Of a DNA stretch of 64,000 nucleotides, positions 17,564-26,467 are shown piece by piece (positions within the stretch are counted from its first letter, which is position 1; each line of letters starts with the position of its first letter). The translations under genes and the position numbers were made by a program. The notes under the pieces are model-generated. The model was not told where the DNA came from and did no database searches. It was given only the letters and a program-made list of their open reading frames with translations. Source of the DNA: JAXLWB01 sp046328715 (lineage in GTDB: Bacteria > Chloroflexota > Anaerolineae > Caldilineales > Caldilineaceae); NCBI GenBank assembly GCA_046328715.1, contig JAXLWB010000025.1, positions 1 through 64,000 of the forward strand. Reading direction: 5' to 3'.

Positions 17564-19243
17564 TTACCTACCTTTGACCTGCCCTGGAAAGTGCATTAGT
17601 AAACTCTCCACAACCAACGGTGCAGCCATACCGAGGCCACAGGCGCTGACTGCTTTCATGGTGGCGCTAAGGTCGTTGACCTCTTCTAGCCAAAGATCCC
17701 ACTCCTGTGGGCCTTGCCCATCCAATCGCTCTGTCAAGCGTTGGGTGCCGATGCGACAGGGGAAACATTTGCCACAGGACTCGTGAGCGAAGAACTCCAT
17801 CGCATTGCGAGCAACCGCCACCATGTCCCGACTATCATCGAAGACAATCATACCCGCAGCACCGAGCATCGATCCGTAACTTCGGATACTTGGCTCATCA
17901 ATGGTGGCACTGTCAACCTGTTCCGCTGAGAGAAAACCGCCGGAAATACCCGCCATAGTCACCGCCTGCAACTTGCGACCTGGCAATGGACCACCCGCCC
18001 ATTCGTAAATCAACGTGCGCAAAGGCAAACCAAAGGGTACTTCGTAATTACCTGGACGCTGTACATCACCGGAGAGGCTGATGACTTTGGTGCCTGCGTG
18101 GTCGCCACGCCCGAGACTGATGTACCATTCGGGTTCATGGCGCATGATCTGAGCGGCGGCGGCTAAGGTCTCAACATTGTTGACTGCGGTCGGCAGATTT
18201 TCAAAGCCGTGGGTGACGGGGAAAGGCGGACGGTTGCGCGGGAAGGGGTGCTTGCCTTCCAGGCTGTTAAGCAGTGAACCTTCTTCACCGCAGATGTAGG
18301 CCCCGGCACCGCGCCGGATCGATAGTTCAAAGTTGAAGTCAGTGCCAAGAATCCGCTCGCCTAGCAGATTGGCAGCATACGCTTCATCAATCGCAGCCTG
18401 TACGCTGGCCAACGTTTCGGGATATTCGTAACGCAGATAGAGAAAGCCACGCCTTGCACCGGTAGCATAGGCGGCAATCGTCATCCCTTCAATCACGGCG
18501 AAGGAGTCGTAGTCCAGTACGGCGCGATCTTTGAAACAGCCTGGCTCGCCTTCATCAGCGTTACAGACAATCGTCTTGGGGGATCCAGCAGCTTCGGCCA
18601 CGGCTTTCCACTTCAGGCCAGTAGGGAAACCTGCGCCGCCTCGTCCTGTCAATCGGCTGACACGGATGTGCTCAATCACGTCCAGGGGTTGCATCTGGGT
18701 CACCGCTCGGGTTAAACCTTCATAGCCGCCTGTCGCGTAATAGCCTGCCAGCGTATTGCGTTCTGGTTGGCGAATGAAGGCGAAGATGCACTCTTCGATT
18801 CCCCCTGGATTGGGGGGTGGTAAGGGCGTCGGCTTGCGACTGAGCCTACCTGTCGCATCACCCACCCATTGTTCGTGACCAATCAACACTGGAATTGGCT
18901 CGTCACAGCGACCAGCACAGGGCATCGGTGTAGCACCACGATCATCCAGGTTGTTGAGCAGTTGCTCGGCGCCGTGCAGTGAACAAACCGGTCCAGTACA
19001 GACGCGTGGCTGCTGCATCCCGCCTTGTTCACGGGCAAAATGATGGTAGAAGGTCACCGTACCAAAGAGATCGGCCAGCGGCTGACGCAACCCCTTGGCG
19101 ATGGCGCGCAGTGCAGATTCCGAGAGATAGCCATCACGGTCATGAAACGCATGGAGCACGCCCAACAACGGAGCGTCCTGATTGCGCCATTGTTCGACAA
19201 TCTCTTGGTCGGTCAGTTCTCGGTAAAATCGATTCAAGGTCAT
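17564..19243 (-). CDS. NuoE-NuoF fusion, NADH-binding diaphorase subunit
   Basis: This 559-residue protein joins two complex I-type subunits. Residues 1-140 form a NuoE-like thioredoxin-fold [2Fe-2S] domain (Cys82, Cys87, Cys109, Cys113). Residues about 170-559 are NuoF-like, with the FMN/NADH site (LTGRGGAGFPTGLKW, NADEGEPGCFKD) and the [4Fe-4S] motif CGKCFPCRIG plus a later Cys. It hands electrons from formate to NAD or back. The ATG at 19,243 is preferred; a GTG eight codons upstream is possible. It is the first gene of the operon and is divergent from the Fur gene. Confidence 0.92.
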   Translation of the reverse strand: MTLNRFYRELTDQEIVEQWRNQDAPLLGVLHAFHDRDGYLSESALRAIAKGLRQPLADLFGTVTFYHHFAREQGGMQQPRVCTGPVCSLHGAEQLLNNLDDRGATPMPCAGRCDEPIPVLIGHEQWVGDATGRLSRKPTPLPPPNPGGIEECIFAFIRQPERNTLAGYYATGGYEGLTRAVTQMQPLDVIEHIRVSRLTGRGGAGFPTGLKWKAVAEAAGSPKTIVCNADEGEPGCFKDRAVLDYDSFAVIEGMTIAAYATGARRGFLYLRYEYPETLASVQAAIDEAYAANLLGERILGTDFNFELSIRRGAGAYICGEEGSLLNSLEGKHPFPRNRPPFPVTHGFENLPTAVNNVETLAAAAQIMRHEPEWYISLGRGDHAGTKVISLSGDVQRPGNYEVPFGLPLRTLIYEWAGGPLPGRKLQAVTMAGISGGFLSAEQVDSATIDEPSIRSYGSMLGAAGMIVFDDSRDMVAVARNAMEFFAHESCGKCFPCRIGTQRLTERLDGQGPQEWDLWLEEVNDLSATMKAVSACGLGMAAPLVVESLLMHFPGQVKGR

Positions 19244-19522
19244 CGTTGACTCTTTGGTAATTAGCACTAAATGATTCTATACGGATCGTTGTATCACGAT
19301 TCGTACAAAAAACAGCATGGAATGTTCTACGATGGGTAGATGGTAGTGTGTGCAGCAGATTGTACCCTTGAATGCATACAGTTGTCGAGTCATGGTTGAT
19401 ACTGAAACAGATCCACTCGCTCTTTCACCGGCTTTCTTTGATTCATCAAAAACTTGACATGCTTTTCCCGTGCGTGTTAGTGTCAATACAATGGTGAGTC
19501 CTGAAGGGTGAAGGTATTGTGA

Positions 19523-19960
19523 ATGGGTAGCATACAAGACGATTTTGGAAGTTTGATACGTAGCAAGGGCTTTCGGCTGACACCGCAACGGCAGATCATC
19601 TTGAATGCGCTGCGAGAGTTGGGCAAACATGCTACGCCCGAAGAAGTCTACGAACGAGTTCAGCACAAAAGCAGTGCCATTAATCGTGCCACGGTCTATC
19701 GTACCTTAGACTTTTTGTTAAAGCTTGGTTTAGTAACCACAGCGCATCTGCATGAGAACAAGGTCGTCTATGAAGTGGCGGGAACAACGCCTCATCATCA
19801 TTTGGTGTGCCAACAGTGCCAAATGGTAAAAGTAATTGAGCATGAGCAGATCGCCCCCTTCTTTCAGCGACTTGAAGCAGAAACAGATTTCACGATCCTA
19901 ACGGACCATCTTGTGCTCTTTGGACTGTGTCCCCACTGTCGGCAGCAACACATAGCATGA
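19523..19960 (+). CDS. Fur-family metal-responsive regulator
   Basis: This 145-residue protein has an N-terminal winged helix (LTPQRQIILNAL, INRATVYRTLDFL) and a metal-binding C-terminal half with HHHLVCQQC and LCPHCRQQH, giving two CxxC zinc motifs. Fur, Zur, Nur and PerR cannot be told apart by eye. It stands between the formate dehydrogenase operon and a nickel/cobalt transporter. A Nur- or Zur-like role controlling the transporter is therefore attractive but inferred. Confidence 0.92.
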   Translation: MGSIQDDFGSLIRSKGFRLTPQRQIILNALRELGKHATPEEVYERVQHKSSAINRATVYRTLDFLLKLGLVTTAHLHENKVVYEVAGTTPHHHLVCQQCQMVKVIEHEQIAPFFQRLEAETDFTILTDHLVLFGLCPHCRQQHIA

Positions 19961-20062
19961 CAAGATGACAAATCCTGGAATTGCAGAATTCGGGTAATTG
20001 TGTAATCCCTTTATCTTGTTATCTTGTCTCTTTCCCTTTCCTCAAAACTCGTTTTTCCTCCT

Positions 20063-20110
20063 GCAATTGTAAGAAGCCAACTATCTATTGCAACTCTTTG
20101 CAATTACAAT
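20063..20110 (+). promoter_or_regulatory. Candidate Fur-family operator before the metal transporter
   Basis: ATTGCAA-N4-TTGCAAT at 20,087-20,104 is a perfect dyad. It is flanked by GCAATTGTAA (20,063-20,072) and TTGCAATTACAAT (20,098-20,110), which are related inverted words. The position, about 100 bases before the transporter start and just after the Fur gene, suits repression, but binding is not shown. No riboswitch was seen. Confidence 0.35.
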
Positions 20111-20209
20111 ACGTCCGCAATAACTTTATAGATAGCAAGAAGACAGGGCGTCAAGGATAGTTGCAGGTACATCCCGTTGCGAGTCGCCCCAAACCCGGAG
20201 GAGAAAACA

Positions 20210-21298
20210 ATGCATATTCCAGATGGTTATTTAAGCCCATCCACCTGCGGCACACTCTATGTGGCGGCTGCGCCCTTTTGGTACGTGGCGCTACGCAAGG
20301 TGCAACGACTACTGAGCACCCGACTTGTACCGCTGATTGCGGTCTTTGCGGCCTTTTCCTTTGTCATTATGATGTTCAATCTGCCATTGCCAGGCGGCAC
20401 AACCGGTCACGCGGTGGGGATGGGCATTGCAGCGATTGTACTGGGACCGTGGGGTTCGATGTTGGCGGTCTCCGTCGCCCTCCTGATTCAGGCACTCTTT
20501 TTTGGCGACGGCGGAATCACTGCCTTTGGGGCAAATTGTTTCAACATGGCGATCGTTGGATCGTTTGTTGCCTATTGGACCTATCGCCTGATTGCGGGCA
20601 AGACTGCGCTGACGTCGCAACGGCGGATTGTGGCGGGAGCCTTGGCGGGCTATCTGGCCATCAATGTTGCAGCGCTGTTGGCTGCAATCGAATTTGGCAT
20701 TCAGCCAATGCTTTTTACTGATGCTTCTGGGGCTCCGCTCTATGCACCCTACGCCCTGCACATCGCCCTTCCCGCCATGATGATCGGCCACTTAACGATC
20801 GCCGGATTGGCCGAGTTGGTGATCACAGGTGGGCTTATTGCCTATTTGCAGCGCGCCGATGTCGGGTTGCTCAAGGCCACGGCTCCTGGTGCCATGGAGA
20901 GCGACGACGAACTCGAAGAAGTGGCACGCAAGGGGGGGTGGAGCGCAACACGCCCACTCTGGATTGGCCTGGCTGTTTTAATGATCGGAACACCGCTTGG
21001 ACTTTTGGCTGCGGGAACAGCTTGGGGCGAATGGGGAGCAGAAGATTTCGCCAGTGCGACAGGCAGAGCAGAAATCGCGGCGGCGTCGGGCGGTGTTGCA
21101 CCTGCTGCGGCACCTGTGGGACTAACCAAGCTCTCTTCTTTCTGGACAGCGCCCATCCCCGATTATGCGCCTTCGTTTATGCAGAGTGAAAGTTTCGGCT
21201 ACATCATGTCGGCGCTGTTGGGTGTAGGGCTGATCATTTTGGCTTTCCTAATCGTGAGTTGGTTATTGTCAGGGCGCAAACAGGTCGTAGAACAGTAG
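20210..21298 (+). CDS. Nickel/cobalt ECF transporter substrate-binding subunit, NikMN/CbiMN fusion
   Basis: This 362-residue membrane protein starts MHIPDGYLSP, the family signature in which the N terminus and His2 bind the metal. About six membrane helices follow (residues 10-215). The C-terminal part (residues 240-362) resembles a PDGLE/CbiN-type unit, with two further helices and a periplasmic-looking loop containing WTAPIPDYAP. GGAGG-AGAAAACA precedes the ATG at 20,210; the upstream in-frame GTG at 20,177 is rejected. It is the first gene of a three-gene operon. Confidence 0.9.
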   Translation: MHIPDGYLSPSTCGTLYVAAAPFWYVALRKVQRLLSTRLVPLIAVFAAFSFVIMMFNLPLPGGTTGHAVGMGIAAIVLGPWGSMLAVSVALLIQALFFGDGGITAFGANCFNMAIVGSFVAYWTYRLIAGKTALTSQRRIVAGALAGYLAINVAALLAAIEFGIQPMLFTDASGAPLYAPYALHIALPAMMIGHLTIAGLAELVITGGLIAYLQRADVGLLKATAPGAMESDDELEEVARKGGWSATRPLWIGLAVLMIGTPLGLLAAGTAWGEWGAEDFASATGRAEIAAASGGVAPAAAPVGLTKLSSFWTAPIPDYAPSFMQSESFGYIMSALLGVGLIILAFLIVSWLLSGRKQVVEQ

Positions 21299-21328
21299 AG
21301 CGCAACTATTCGGATAAGGAAAATAATC

Positions 21329-22198
21329 GTGGCACAACTGACCACTGATTTACCGTTGACAACTCAGCGTATGACTCATCAGCGCCGAACAACCTTTATT
21401 GAACGTACTGTACACAGCTTGGCCGATGCGTTCGAGCAGACCCTCTTTGCCGAAGAGATCGCCAATACAGCGGGCCTCTTGCAACGGCTTGACCCCCGAG
21501 TCAAGGTCGTTGGCCTTCTTCTCTTGGTGGTTGTCACAGCCACGGCGCACTCATTGCCAGTGATTGTGGCACTCTTTGGCGTCGCTCTTCTATTGGCACA
21601 GCTTTCGCAGGTGCCGATCCAACATCTGGCCACAAGAGTCTGGCTTGGGGTTCTCTTCTTTACCGGTGCAATTGCACTGCCAGCCATTTTCGTCACACCC
21701 GGCGATCTACTCTACCGTCTCCCCCTGCTGAACTGGCCAATCACAGCACAGGGGTTGAAGGCAGCGCTCTATCTCTTCACGCGCGTCGAAACGGCAACAA
21801 CCTTTTCGGTGCTGCTCGTGCTCTGCACCCCATGGATGCATGTGCTGAAGGCGCTACGGGTGCTGCGCGTGCCTGTGGTCGCAGTGGTGATTTTAGGCAT
21901 TACCTACCGCTACATCTTTGTGTTGCTGCAAACCGCCTCGGATATGTTTGAATCGCGTCAGAGCCGCATGGTAGGCAAATTGGAGGGTTCTGATCAGCGA
22001 CGGTTGGCGGCTGCAAGCGTCGGTGTGCTGCTGGGCAAGAGCATCCAACTGAGCAACGATGTCTACCTAGCCATGCTTTCCCGTGGCTACCGGGGCGAGG
22101 TCTACACCCTGGACGATTTTAAAGCGAAAGCCTACGATGGTTGGGCGCTGGCAGGTTTTGTCTTGATCGCTGGGCTGGCCCTTTGGTTGGGGCGGTAG
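21329..22198 (+). CDS. ECF transporter T component (CbiQ/NikQ)
   Basis: This 289-residue membrane protein is the energy-coupling transmembrane subunit of the metal transporter. It has several helices between residues 60 and 160 plus one at the C terminus. The cytoplasmic coupling motifs are seen as ESRQSRMVGK and LAMLSRGYRGE, the two A-R-G-type helices that dock on the ATPase. It appears to start at GTG (21,329), preceded by AAGGA. It is 30 bases after NikMN. Confidence 0.88.
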   Translation: MAQLTTDLPLTTQRMTHQRRTTFIERTVHSLADAFEQTLFAEEIANTAGLLQRLDPRVKVVGLLLLVVVTATAHSLPVIVALFGVALLLAQLSQVPIQHLATRVWLGVLFFTGAIALPAIFVTPGDLLYRLPLLNWPITAQGLKAALYLFTRVETATTFSVLLVLCTPWMHVLKALRVLRVPVVAVVILGITYRYIFVLLQTASDMFESRQSRMVGKLEGSDQRRLAAASVGVLLGKSIQLSNDVYLAMLSRGYRGEVYTLDDFKAKAYDGWALAGFVLIAGLALWLGR

Positions 22199-22207
22199 AT
22201 AAAAATA

Positions 22208-22251
22208 GAGATTGGGAGATTCAGAGATTGAAGCAATAATCTCCCAATCTC
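22208..22251. repeat. 14-bp-arm palindrome between nikQ and nikO
   Basis: GAGATTGGGAGATT at 22,208-22,221 is the exact reverse complement of 22,238-22,251. Related AGATT/AATCT palindromes recur near 26,400 and 32,627. It lies inside the transporter operon and may set the relative level of the ATPase. Confidence 0.75.
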
Positions 22252-22276
22252 CCAATCTCCAATCTCGGTTTTGGAT

Positions 22277-23104
22277 ATGAACGATCTCGTCTACAATATC
22301 AAAAATATCTCGTACCGCTACAACAGTGAAGTTGCAGCACTAAACGATGTGAGCTTTAGCGTTGCCCGCGGCAGTCGTGTGGCGATTATGGGAGCCAACG
22401 GCTCCGGCAAATCAACTTTGCTGCGGATTTTGGATGGACTCTACTTTCCTGACAAGGGAACCGTGCAGGTCTTTGGCGAAAACCTAAACGAAGAACATCT
22501 GCAAGACGAAGCGTTTGCCTTTCGCTTTCGCCAACGGGTGGCGCTTGTCTTTCAAAACCCGGATGTACAACTTTTTAACCCGACCGTCTTCGACGAGATT
22601 GCCTTCGGACCGCTGCAAATGCGCTGGCCCAAGGAGCAGATTCGCCAAAAGGTTGACGAGATGCTAAACCTCTTTGAAATCAAGCATCTTAAAGATCGCT
22701 CACCCCATCGACTTTCGGGCGGCGAAAAGAAGCGAGTGGCGCTGGCTTCGGTCCTGATTCTCGACCCGGAAGTACTGCTAATGGACGAGCCCACTGCGGC
22801 ACTCGACCCCAAAAGTCAAAGTATGGTGATCGATTTTCTCTCCGGTTGGGCCAACAGTGGTAAGACAGTCATCACCACGACCCACGATTTGAGCAGTGTC
22901 GCTGAGATTGCCGACCACTGCCTAATCTTTCAACGGGGCAAATTAGTCACCCAAGGTGCGCCCACAGCGATCCTGAGCGATACTACCCTACTGGAACAGA
23001 CCAACTTGATCCACGCTCATCGGCATTCCCACGACAGTCAAGGTGTCCACAGCCACCCACACTTGCATGTAGGGCATGAACATCCGCACGAAGCAAAAAT
23101 ATAG
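22277..23104 (+). CDS. ECF transporter ATPase (CbiO/NikO) with His-rich tail
   Basis: This 275-residue ABC ATPase has Walker A (GANGSGKST, about residue 41), Q-loop (VFQNPD), signature LSGGEKKRVA, Walker B (VLLMDEPTAALD) and H-loop (TTHD). The last 30 residues are His-rich (HAHRHSHDSQ and later HSHPHLHVGHEHPH), which suggests binding of nickel, cobalt or zinc. The ATG at 22,277 is preferred over an upstream TTG. It completes the NikMN-Q-O set with no other subunit needed. Confidence 0.92.
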   Translation: MNDLVYNIKNISYRYNSEVAALNDVSFSVARGSRVAIMGANGSGKSTLLRILDGLYFPDKGTVQVFGENLNEEHLQDEAFAFRFRQRVALVFQNPDVQLFNPTVFDEIAFGPLQMRWPKEQIRQKVDEMLNLFEIKHLKDRSPHRLSGGEKKRVALASVLILDPEVLLMDEPTAALDPKSQSMVIDFLSGWANSGKTVITTTHDLSSVAEIADHCLIFQRGKLVTQGAPTAILSDTTLLEQTNLIHAHRHSHDSQGVHSHPHLHVGHEHPHEAKI

Positions 23105-23108
23105 GCAG

Positions 23109-23172
23109 CTAGGGAGATGAGGAGATAAGGAGAGTAACATTGGCATGTCTCCTTACCTCCCCACCTCCCTAG
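23109..23172. repeat. 25-bp-arm imperfect palindrome overlapping a stop codon
   Basis: Bases 23,109-23,133 pair with 23,148-23,172 with four mismatches. It lies between the convergent ATPase and TIM-barrel genes and probably ends transcription from both sides. The TAG stop of the TIM-barrel gene (23,171-23,169) is inside the right arm. Confidence 0.75.
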
Positions 23173-23999
23173 CGCCCCATTTTACTGCGTAAAAACTCCA
23201 CACACCCTGGTGTCTGCGCCTCGGTTAGACTGTGCAGGATGATTGCCCCCTGAAAGCCGGACTGGCGCAAAAGGTAGAGATAGAGGTCATAATCGAGCAA
23301 GCCGGTTCCAGCCGCGTCGTGACCGGCCTCACCATCCTGGCTGATATCCTTGGCATGAGCGAGAACGATGTCGTTGCCCAGCAGCTCAAAGGCTTCGTGT
23401 AAAATCTCCTTCATCTGGGGCAGTTCACCGGTGTGAAAGAGATTGGCTCCATCGATGACAACTTTGAGATGAGGCGAACGAATTTCATCAAGCAGACGAC
23501 GGGCACGCTGAGCAGAGTCAACTACATTGCTCACTTCGGGTTCAAAGGCTAAGGTAACACCCGATTCCTCGGCGTAACTCACTGCCTCTTGCATAGAGCG
23601 AATCATCTCCTGCCAAGTCGCTTCCGACTGATTCTGAGGATGGCTACGCCACATGTTTTCAGCATTGCAGGTGCCTGTCGAGAGGGTGATGATCGACGTG
23701 CCCAATCTCCGGCAAACTTGACATGACGTGCGTAGACTACGCATTCCGGACTGACGCTGTTGCAGATCAGGATGAATTATGTTGAAGGTGCCAGAGAGGG
23801 CAGACATTTCAATGCTGCGCTGCTGCAACTCGCTGCGGATCCTCACCACATCCTCGGGCGCAACCGCTTCCGGCATGATTGGGAGACCGGCGCAGGACAT
23901 GTTGAACTGAACACTGTGCAACCCAGCCGCCACCACTGCGTCGAGCACCCCACCGAGCGTGGGTCGTTCAAAGGTCTTGGAAAAAATGCCAATTTGCAT
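23169..23999 (-). CDS. Sugar phosphate isomerase/epimerase-like TIM-barrel protein
   Basis: This 276-residue protein belongs to the xylose isomerase-like TIM-barrel superfamily, whose members isomerise sugars or inositol derivatives using a divalent metal. Family-like segments include an early MQIGIFSKTF, VTLAFEPEV with a Glu metal ligand, VVIDGANLF, and LAHAKD before the C terminus. Its start is three bases after the stop of the Gfo/Idh/MocA oxidoreductase gene, a common functional pairing. The substrate is unknown. Confidence 0.85.
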   Translation of the reverse strand: MQIGIFSKTFERPTLGGVLDAVVAAGLHSVQFNMSCAGLPIMPEAVAPEDVVRIRSELQQRSIEMSALSGTFNIIHPDLQQRQSGMRSLRTSCQVCRRLGTSIITLSTGTCNAENMWRSHPQNQSEATWQEMIRSMQEAVSYAEESGVTLAFEPEVSNVVDSAQRARRLLDEIRSPHLKVVIDGANLFHTGELPQMKEILHEAFELLGNDIVLAHAKDISQDGEAGHDAAGTGLLDYDLYLYLLRQSGFQGAIILHSLTEAQTPGCVEFLRSKMGR

Positions 24000-24002
24000 A
24001 GA

Positions 24003-25079
24003 TTACACCTCACCACTCACATCAGCCAGCCGTACTAGTTGACCACTTTCGGCTGAACGGGCAATCGCCACCAAAGCCCGCATCGCTGCCAGCCCATCGT
24101 CGATGTTCGCCCCTTGCTGTGGAGCGCCCTCTAAAATCGTCGCTGCAAAGCCTTCAATTTGCAGCTTATAGCTATACGAATCTTCCCCCAAAGGTCGATG
24201 GAATTGACGATCCTTGGTCGAAAAACATTCGACTTCGCTCGATTTGTGATACCAGGGCAGATAACCTCTCGCCTTGATGCTGCCATGTTCGCCAAAGATC
24301 TGAAAACCTTCTTCAAAATCGCCCCGAATCGGGATAATCAGGTCAAGATGGCCCAAACTACCATCGGCAAAATCAACTGCCACAAACCAGCAATAAGAGT
24401 CGAAACGCTGAATAAAACGGGCCTGCACTTGTACCATCTCACCCACCAAGAAGCGCGCCGTATCGACCAAGTGGCTGCCATGGGTGAGCATAAAGTAGCG
24501 CTGTTTGTCTGCTTTGGGATTACCAGGCGGCTTGCGCGCTTGGCTGCTGACCAAAGGCAGTGGTTGCAGATTGTCAGTCATGCTGTAGCGGTAAAGCGAG
24601 TCATAGTACCAGGCTTTGAGTGCCATCACCTGGCCTATTTCCTGGCGGATGAAACGCTGTGCAAAGGCAAAGCCAGGATCGAAGCGTTTGTTATTGCCGA
24701 TCTGAAAGACGAGTTGTTGCTGGCGCAGCTCTTGGCGCAACGCTTCGCACTCTTCAATGTTGATACCCAACGGCTTTTCAACCAGCACATGTTTTCCCGC
24801 TGCCACTGCCCGCCGCGCCAAAGGAATGTGAAACTGATCGGCGACGCCCAAAATCACCGCCTCCACCTGCGGGTCCGCCAACATGGTATCATAATCGTGG
24901 TAGGTGACCTTGGGTTGATGGATGGCGGCCATCCGTTGCAGCAGATCATCGGCAGCATCGCAAATGGCATAGAGTTCGGCATTGCGCGCTTTGCGTGTGG
25001 CATCAAAATGGGCAGCCTGCGAGATCGGGCCGGCACCCAGCACACCGATGCGCAGAAGGCGCGGTTGTTTTTGGATCAT
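24003..25079 (-). CDS. Gfo/Idh/MocA family oxidoreductase
   Basis: This 358-residue NAD(P)-dependent sugar oxidoreductase has a Rossmann start (IGVLGAGPIS, residues about 11-20), the conserved catalytic VEKPLG near residue 100, and a C-terminal alpha/beta domain with LTHGSHLVDTARFL. It is coupled to the downstream sugar isomerase-like gene by a three-base gap. Together with the ROK kinase they form a sugar- or cyclitol-using operon. Confidence 0.9.
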   Translation of the reverse strand: MIQKQPRLLRIGVLGAGPISQAAHFDATRKARNAELYAICDAADDLLQRMAAIHQPKVTYHDYDTMLADPQVEAVILGVADQFHIPLARRAVAAGKHVLVEKPLGINIEECEALRQELRQQQLVFQIGNNKRFDPGFAFAQRFIRQEIGQVMALKAWYYDSLYRYSMTDNLQPLPLVSSQARKPPGNPKADKQRYFMLTHGSHLVDTARFLVGEMVQVQARFIQRFDSYCWFVAVDFADGSLGHLDLIIPIRGDFEEGFQIFGEHGSIKARGYLPWYHKSSEVECFSTKDRQFHRPLGEDSYSYKLQIEGFAATILEGAPQQGANIDDGLAAMRALVAIARSAESGQLVRLADVSGEV

Positions 25080-25092
25080 AGCTCGGAATCAG

Positions 25093-25156
25093 GACAAGAT
25101 GAAGTGATAACAAGATGACAAATACCCTTGTCATCTTGTTATCACTTCATCTTGTC
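25093..25156. repeat. 29-bp-arm perfect palindrome overlapping the end of the ROK gene
   Basis: GACAAGATGAAGTGATAACA plus nine bases (25,093-25,121) is the exact reverse complement of 25,128-25,156, with a six-base loop. The right arm encodes the last codons and the TGA stop (25,149-25,147) of the ROK gene. A weaker relative with ACAAGATGACAA words follows the Fur gene near 19,960-20,030. Confidence 0.9.
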
Positions 25157-26088
25157 ATTAATAACGCTGCGGCACCAATCAGCCCCGCATTGTCACCCAG
25201 GGCAGCTGCGACGACAGGCACATCCCGATAGGGCAACATGGCGCGCACACGGATGGTCGATTCAATATAGGGAAGAAAGAGTGGCAATGCGTTGGAAAGT
25301 CCGCCACCGACGGCGATACGCTCGGGCGAGTAGAGATGCAGCAAATTGCGCATGCCGATCCCCAGCCAACGACCTTCCTCTTCAACCAGGCGTAGTGCCA
25401 ACGGATCTCCCTGTTGCGCAGCAGCAATCACCTCTTTGCCGGTGAGCGGCCCTGCCTGTGCCAATTGATGGAGTTGTGAAGTTGGAGCGCTGGCCAAGGC
25501 GGCATTGGCGGTTCGCCCAAACGAGGTGCCCGAGGCATGGGCTTCCCAGCAGCCATCATCACCGCAGCTACAGCGCGGCCCCTTCGGATCGACAATCACA
25601 TGACCGACCTCGGCCGCCATGCCCTTGCGCCCAAGCAACAAGCGCCCATCGGCAATCACGCCGCCGCCGATGCCTGTGCTCACAGTGACATAAACAAAAT
25701 GTTGGCAGCCCCGCCCCGCACCAAATTGCCATTCACCCACTGCGGCCACATTGGCGTCGTTGCCGACTTGGACGGGCAGCTTAATCAGCTCTTGCAAGCG
25801 CGCCTGCAAGGGGATATCAATCCAGCCAGTCAGCGCCACTGCTTGATAGACAATACCCAAGATCGGATCCGCTGGGCCAGGAACACCAATGCCGACGCCG
25901 GCAATTTCCTGGCGTGGGGTTTCGCTGATGGTTTCCTCGATCTGCCGTGCGATCTGCTGGATTAAGGGTTCGGGGCCAGCCTTGGCCTCGCTGCGCACTT
26001 TGTGATGAGCATAAATCTCACCCGTTTTGTCGATCTTGATGGTGCGCAGATTGGTACCACCCAGGTCAACGCCAATGTAATAACGCAT
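25147..26088 (-). CDS. ROK family sugar kinase or glucokinase
   Basis: This 313-residue actin-fold kinase has the phosphate-1 motif IGVDLGGTN near the N terminus, ROK zinc motif CSCGDDGCWE, and GIGVPGPADP and ITGGVIADG-like segments. Such enzymes phosphorylate glucose or related sugars with ATP. No helix-turn-helix is present, so it is a kinase, not a ROK repressor. Its C-terminal codons lie in a palindromic repeat, so the last few residues may have been replaced. Confidence 0.9.
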   Translation of the reverse strand: MRYYIGVDLGGTNLRTIKIDKTGEIYAHHKVRSEAKAGPEPLIQQIARQIEETISETPRQEIAGVGIGVPGPADPILGIVYQAVALTGWIDIPLQARLQELIKLPVQVGNDANVAAVGEWQFGAGRGCQHFVYVTVSTGIGGGVIADGRLLLGRKGMAAEVGHVIVDPKGPRCSCGDDGCWEAHASGTSFGRTANAALASAPTSQLHQLAQAGPLTGKEVIAAAQQGDPLALRLVEEEGRWLGIGMRNLLHLYSPERIAVGGGLSNALPLFLPYIESTIRVRAMLPYRDVPVVAAALGDNAGLIGAAALLMTR

Positions 26089-26094
26089 GGGTTC

Positions 26095-26373
26095 CTACTT
26101 ATGGCCGGTTTTCAGGTGTCCACCTGCTGCCGCTTGTGATAACACATTACGAATCGCATCGATCAAGGCTTCCGCCGACTCGGGTGTAAGCTCCACTGCC
26201 ACCCGTGCCCCGGGTCCGAGGGCTTCGTTGACAAAGTCGATGTTAAGTGCGTGCTCAACCTGGGCGCTAAAGGGATGGTCATAGGAAACATTGGCCTGGC
26301 GCACATGGAACCAACCGTTGGCCCCTTTGCCCTCGCCCTCGACGGAGATTTGATGGGAAATCATTGTACACAT
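26095..26373 (-). CDS. DUF6295-like small protein
   Basis: This 92-residue protein starts MCTMISHQISVEGEGKGANG and contains GWFHVRQANVSYDHP and a late ELTPESAEALIDAI. I recall this pattern as the DUF6295 family, whose role is unknown. The ATG at 26,373 has GGAG seven bases upstream. It lies six bases before the ROK gene and downstream of a dienelactone hydrolase. Confidence 0.6.
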   Translation of the reverse strand: MCTMISHQISVEGEGKGANGWFHVRQANVSYDHPFSAQVEHALNIDFVNEALGPGARVAVELTPESAEALIDAIRNVLSQAAAGGHLKTGHK

Positions 26374-26467
26374 GAGATTACTCCAGTAATGAGGCAAAGA
26401 AATTAGGAGGTTAAGAGATTGTGTACACATCAATCTCCCAAGCTCTTAATCTCTAAATCTCAAGTTC

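Noticed and set aside
19961..20209. A cobalamin or NiCo riboswitch before the nickel/cobalt transporter
   Set aside because: No conserved B12-box or four-way NiCo-type core was found; only short dyads are present.
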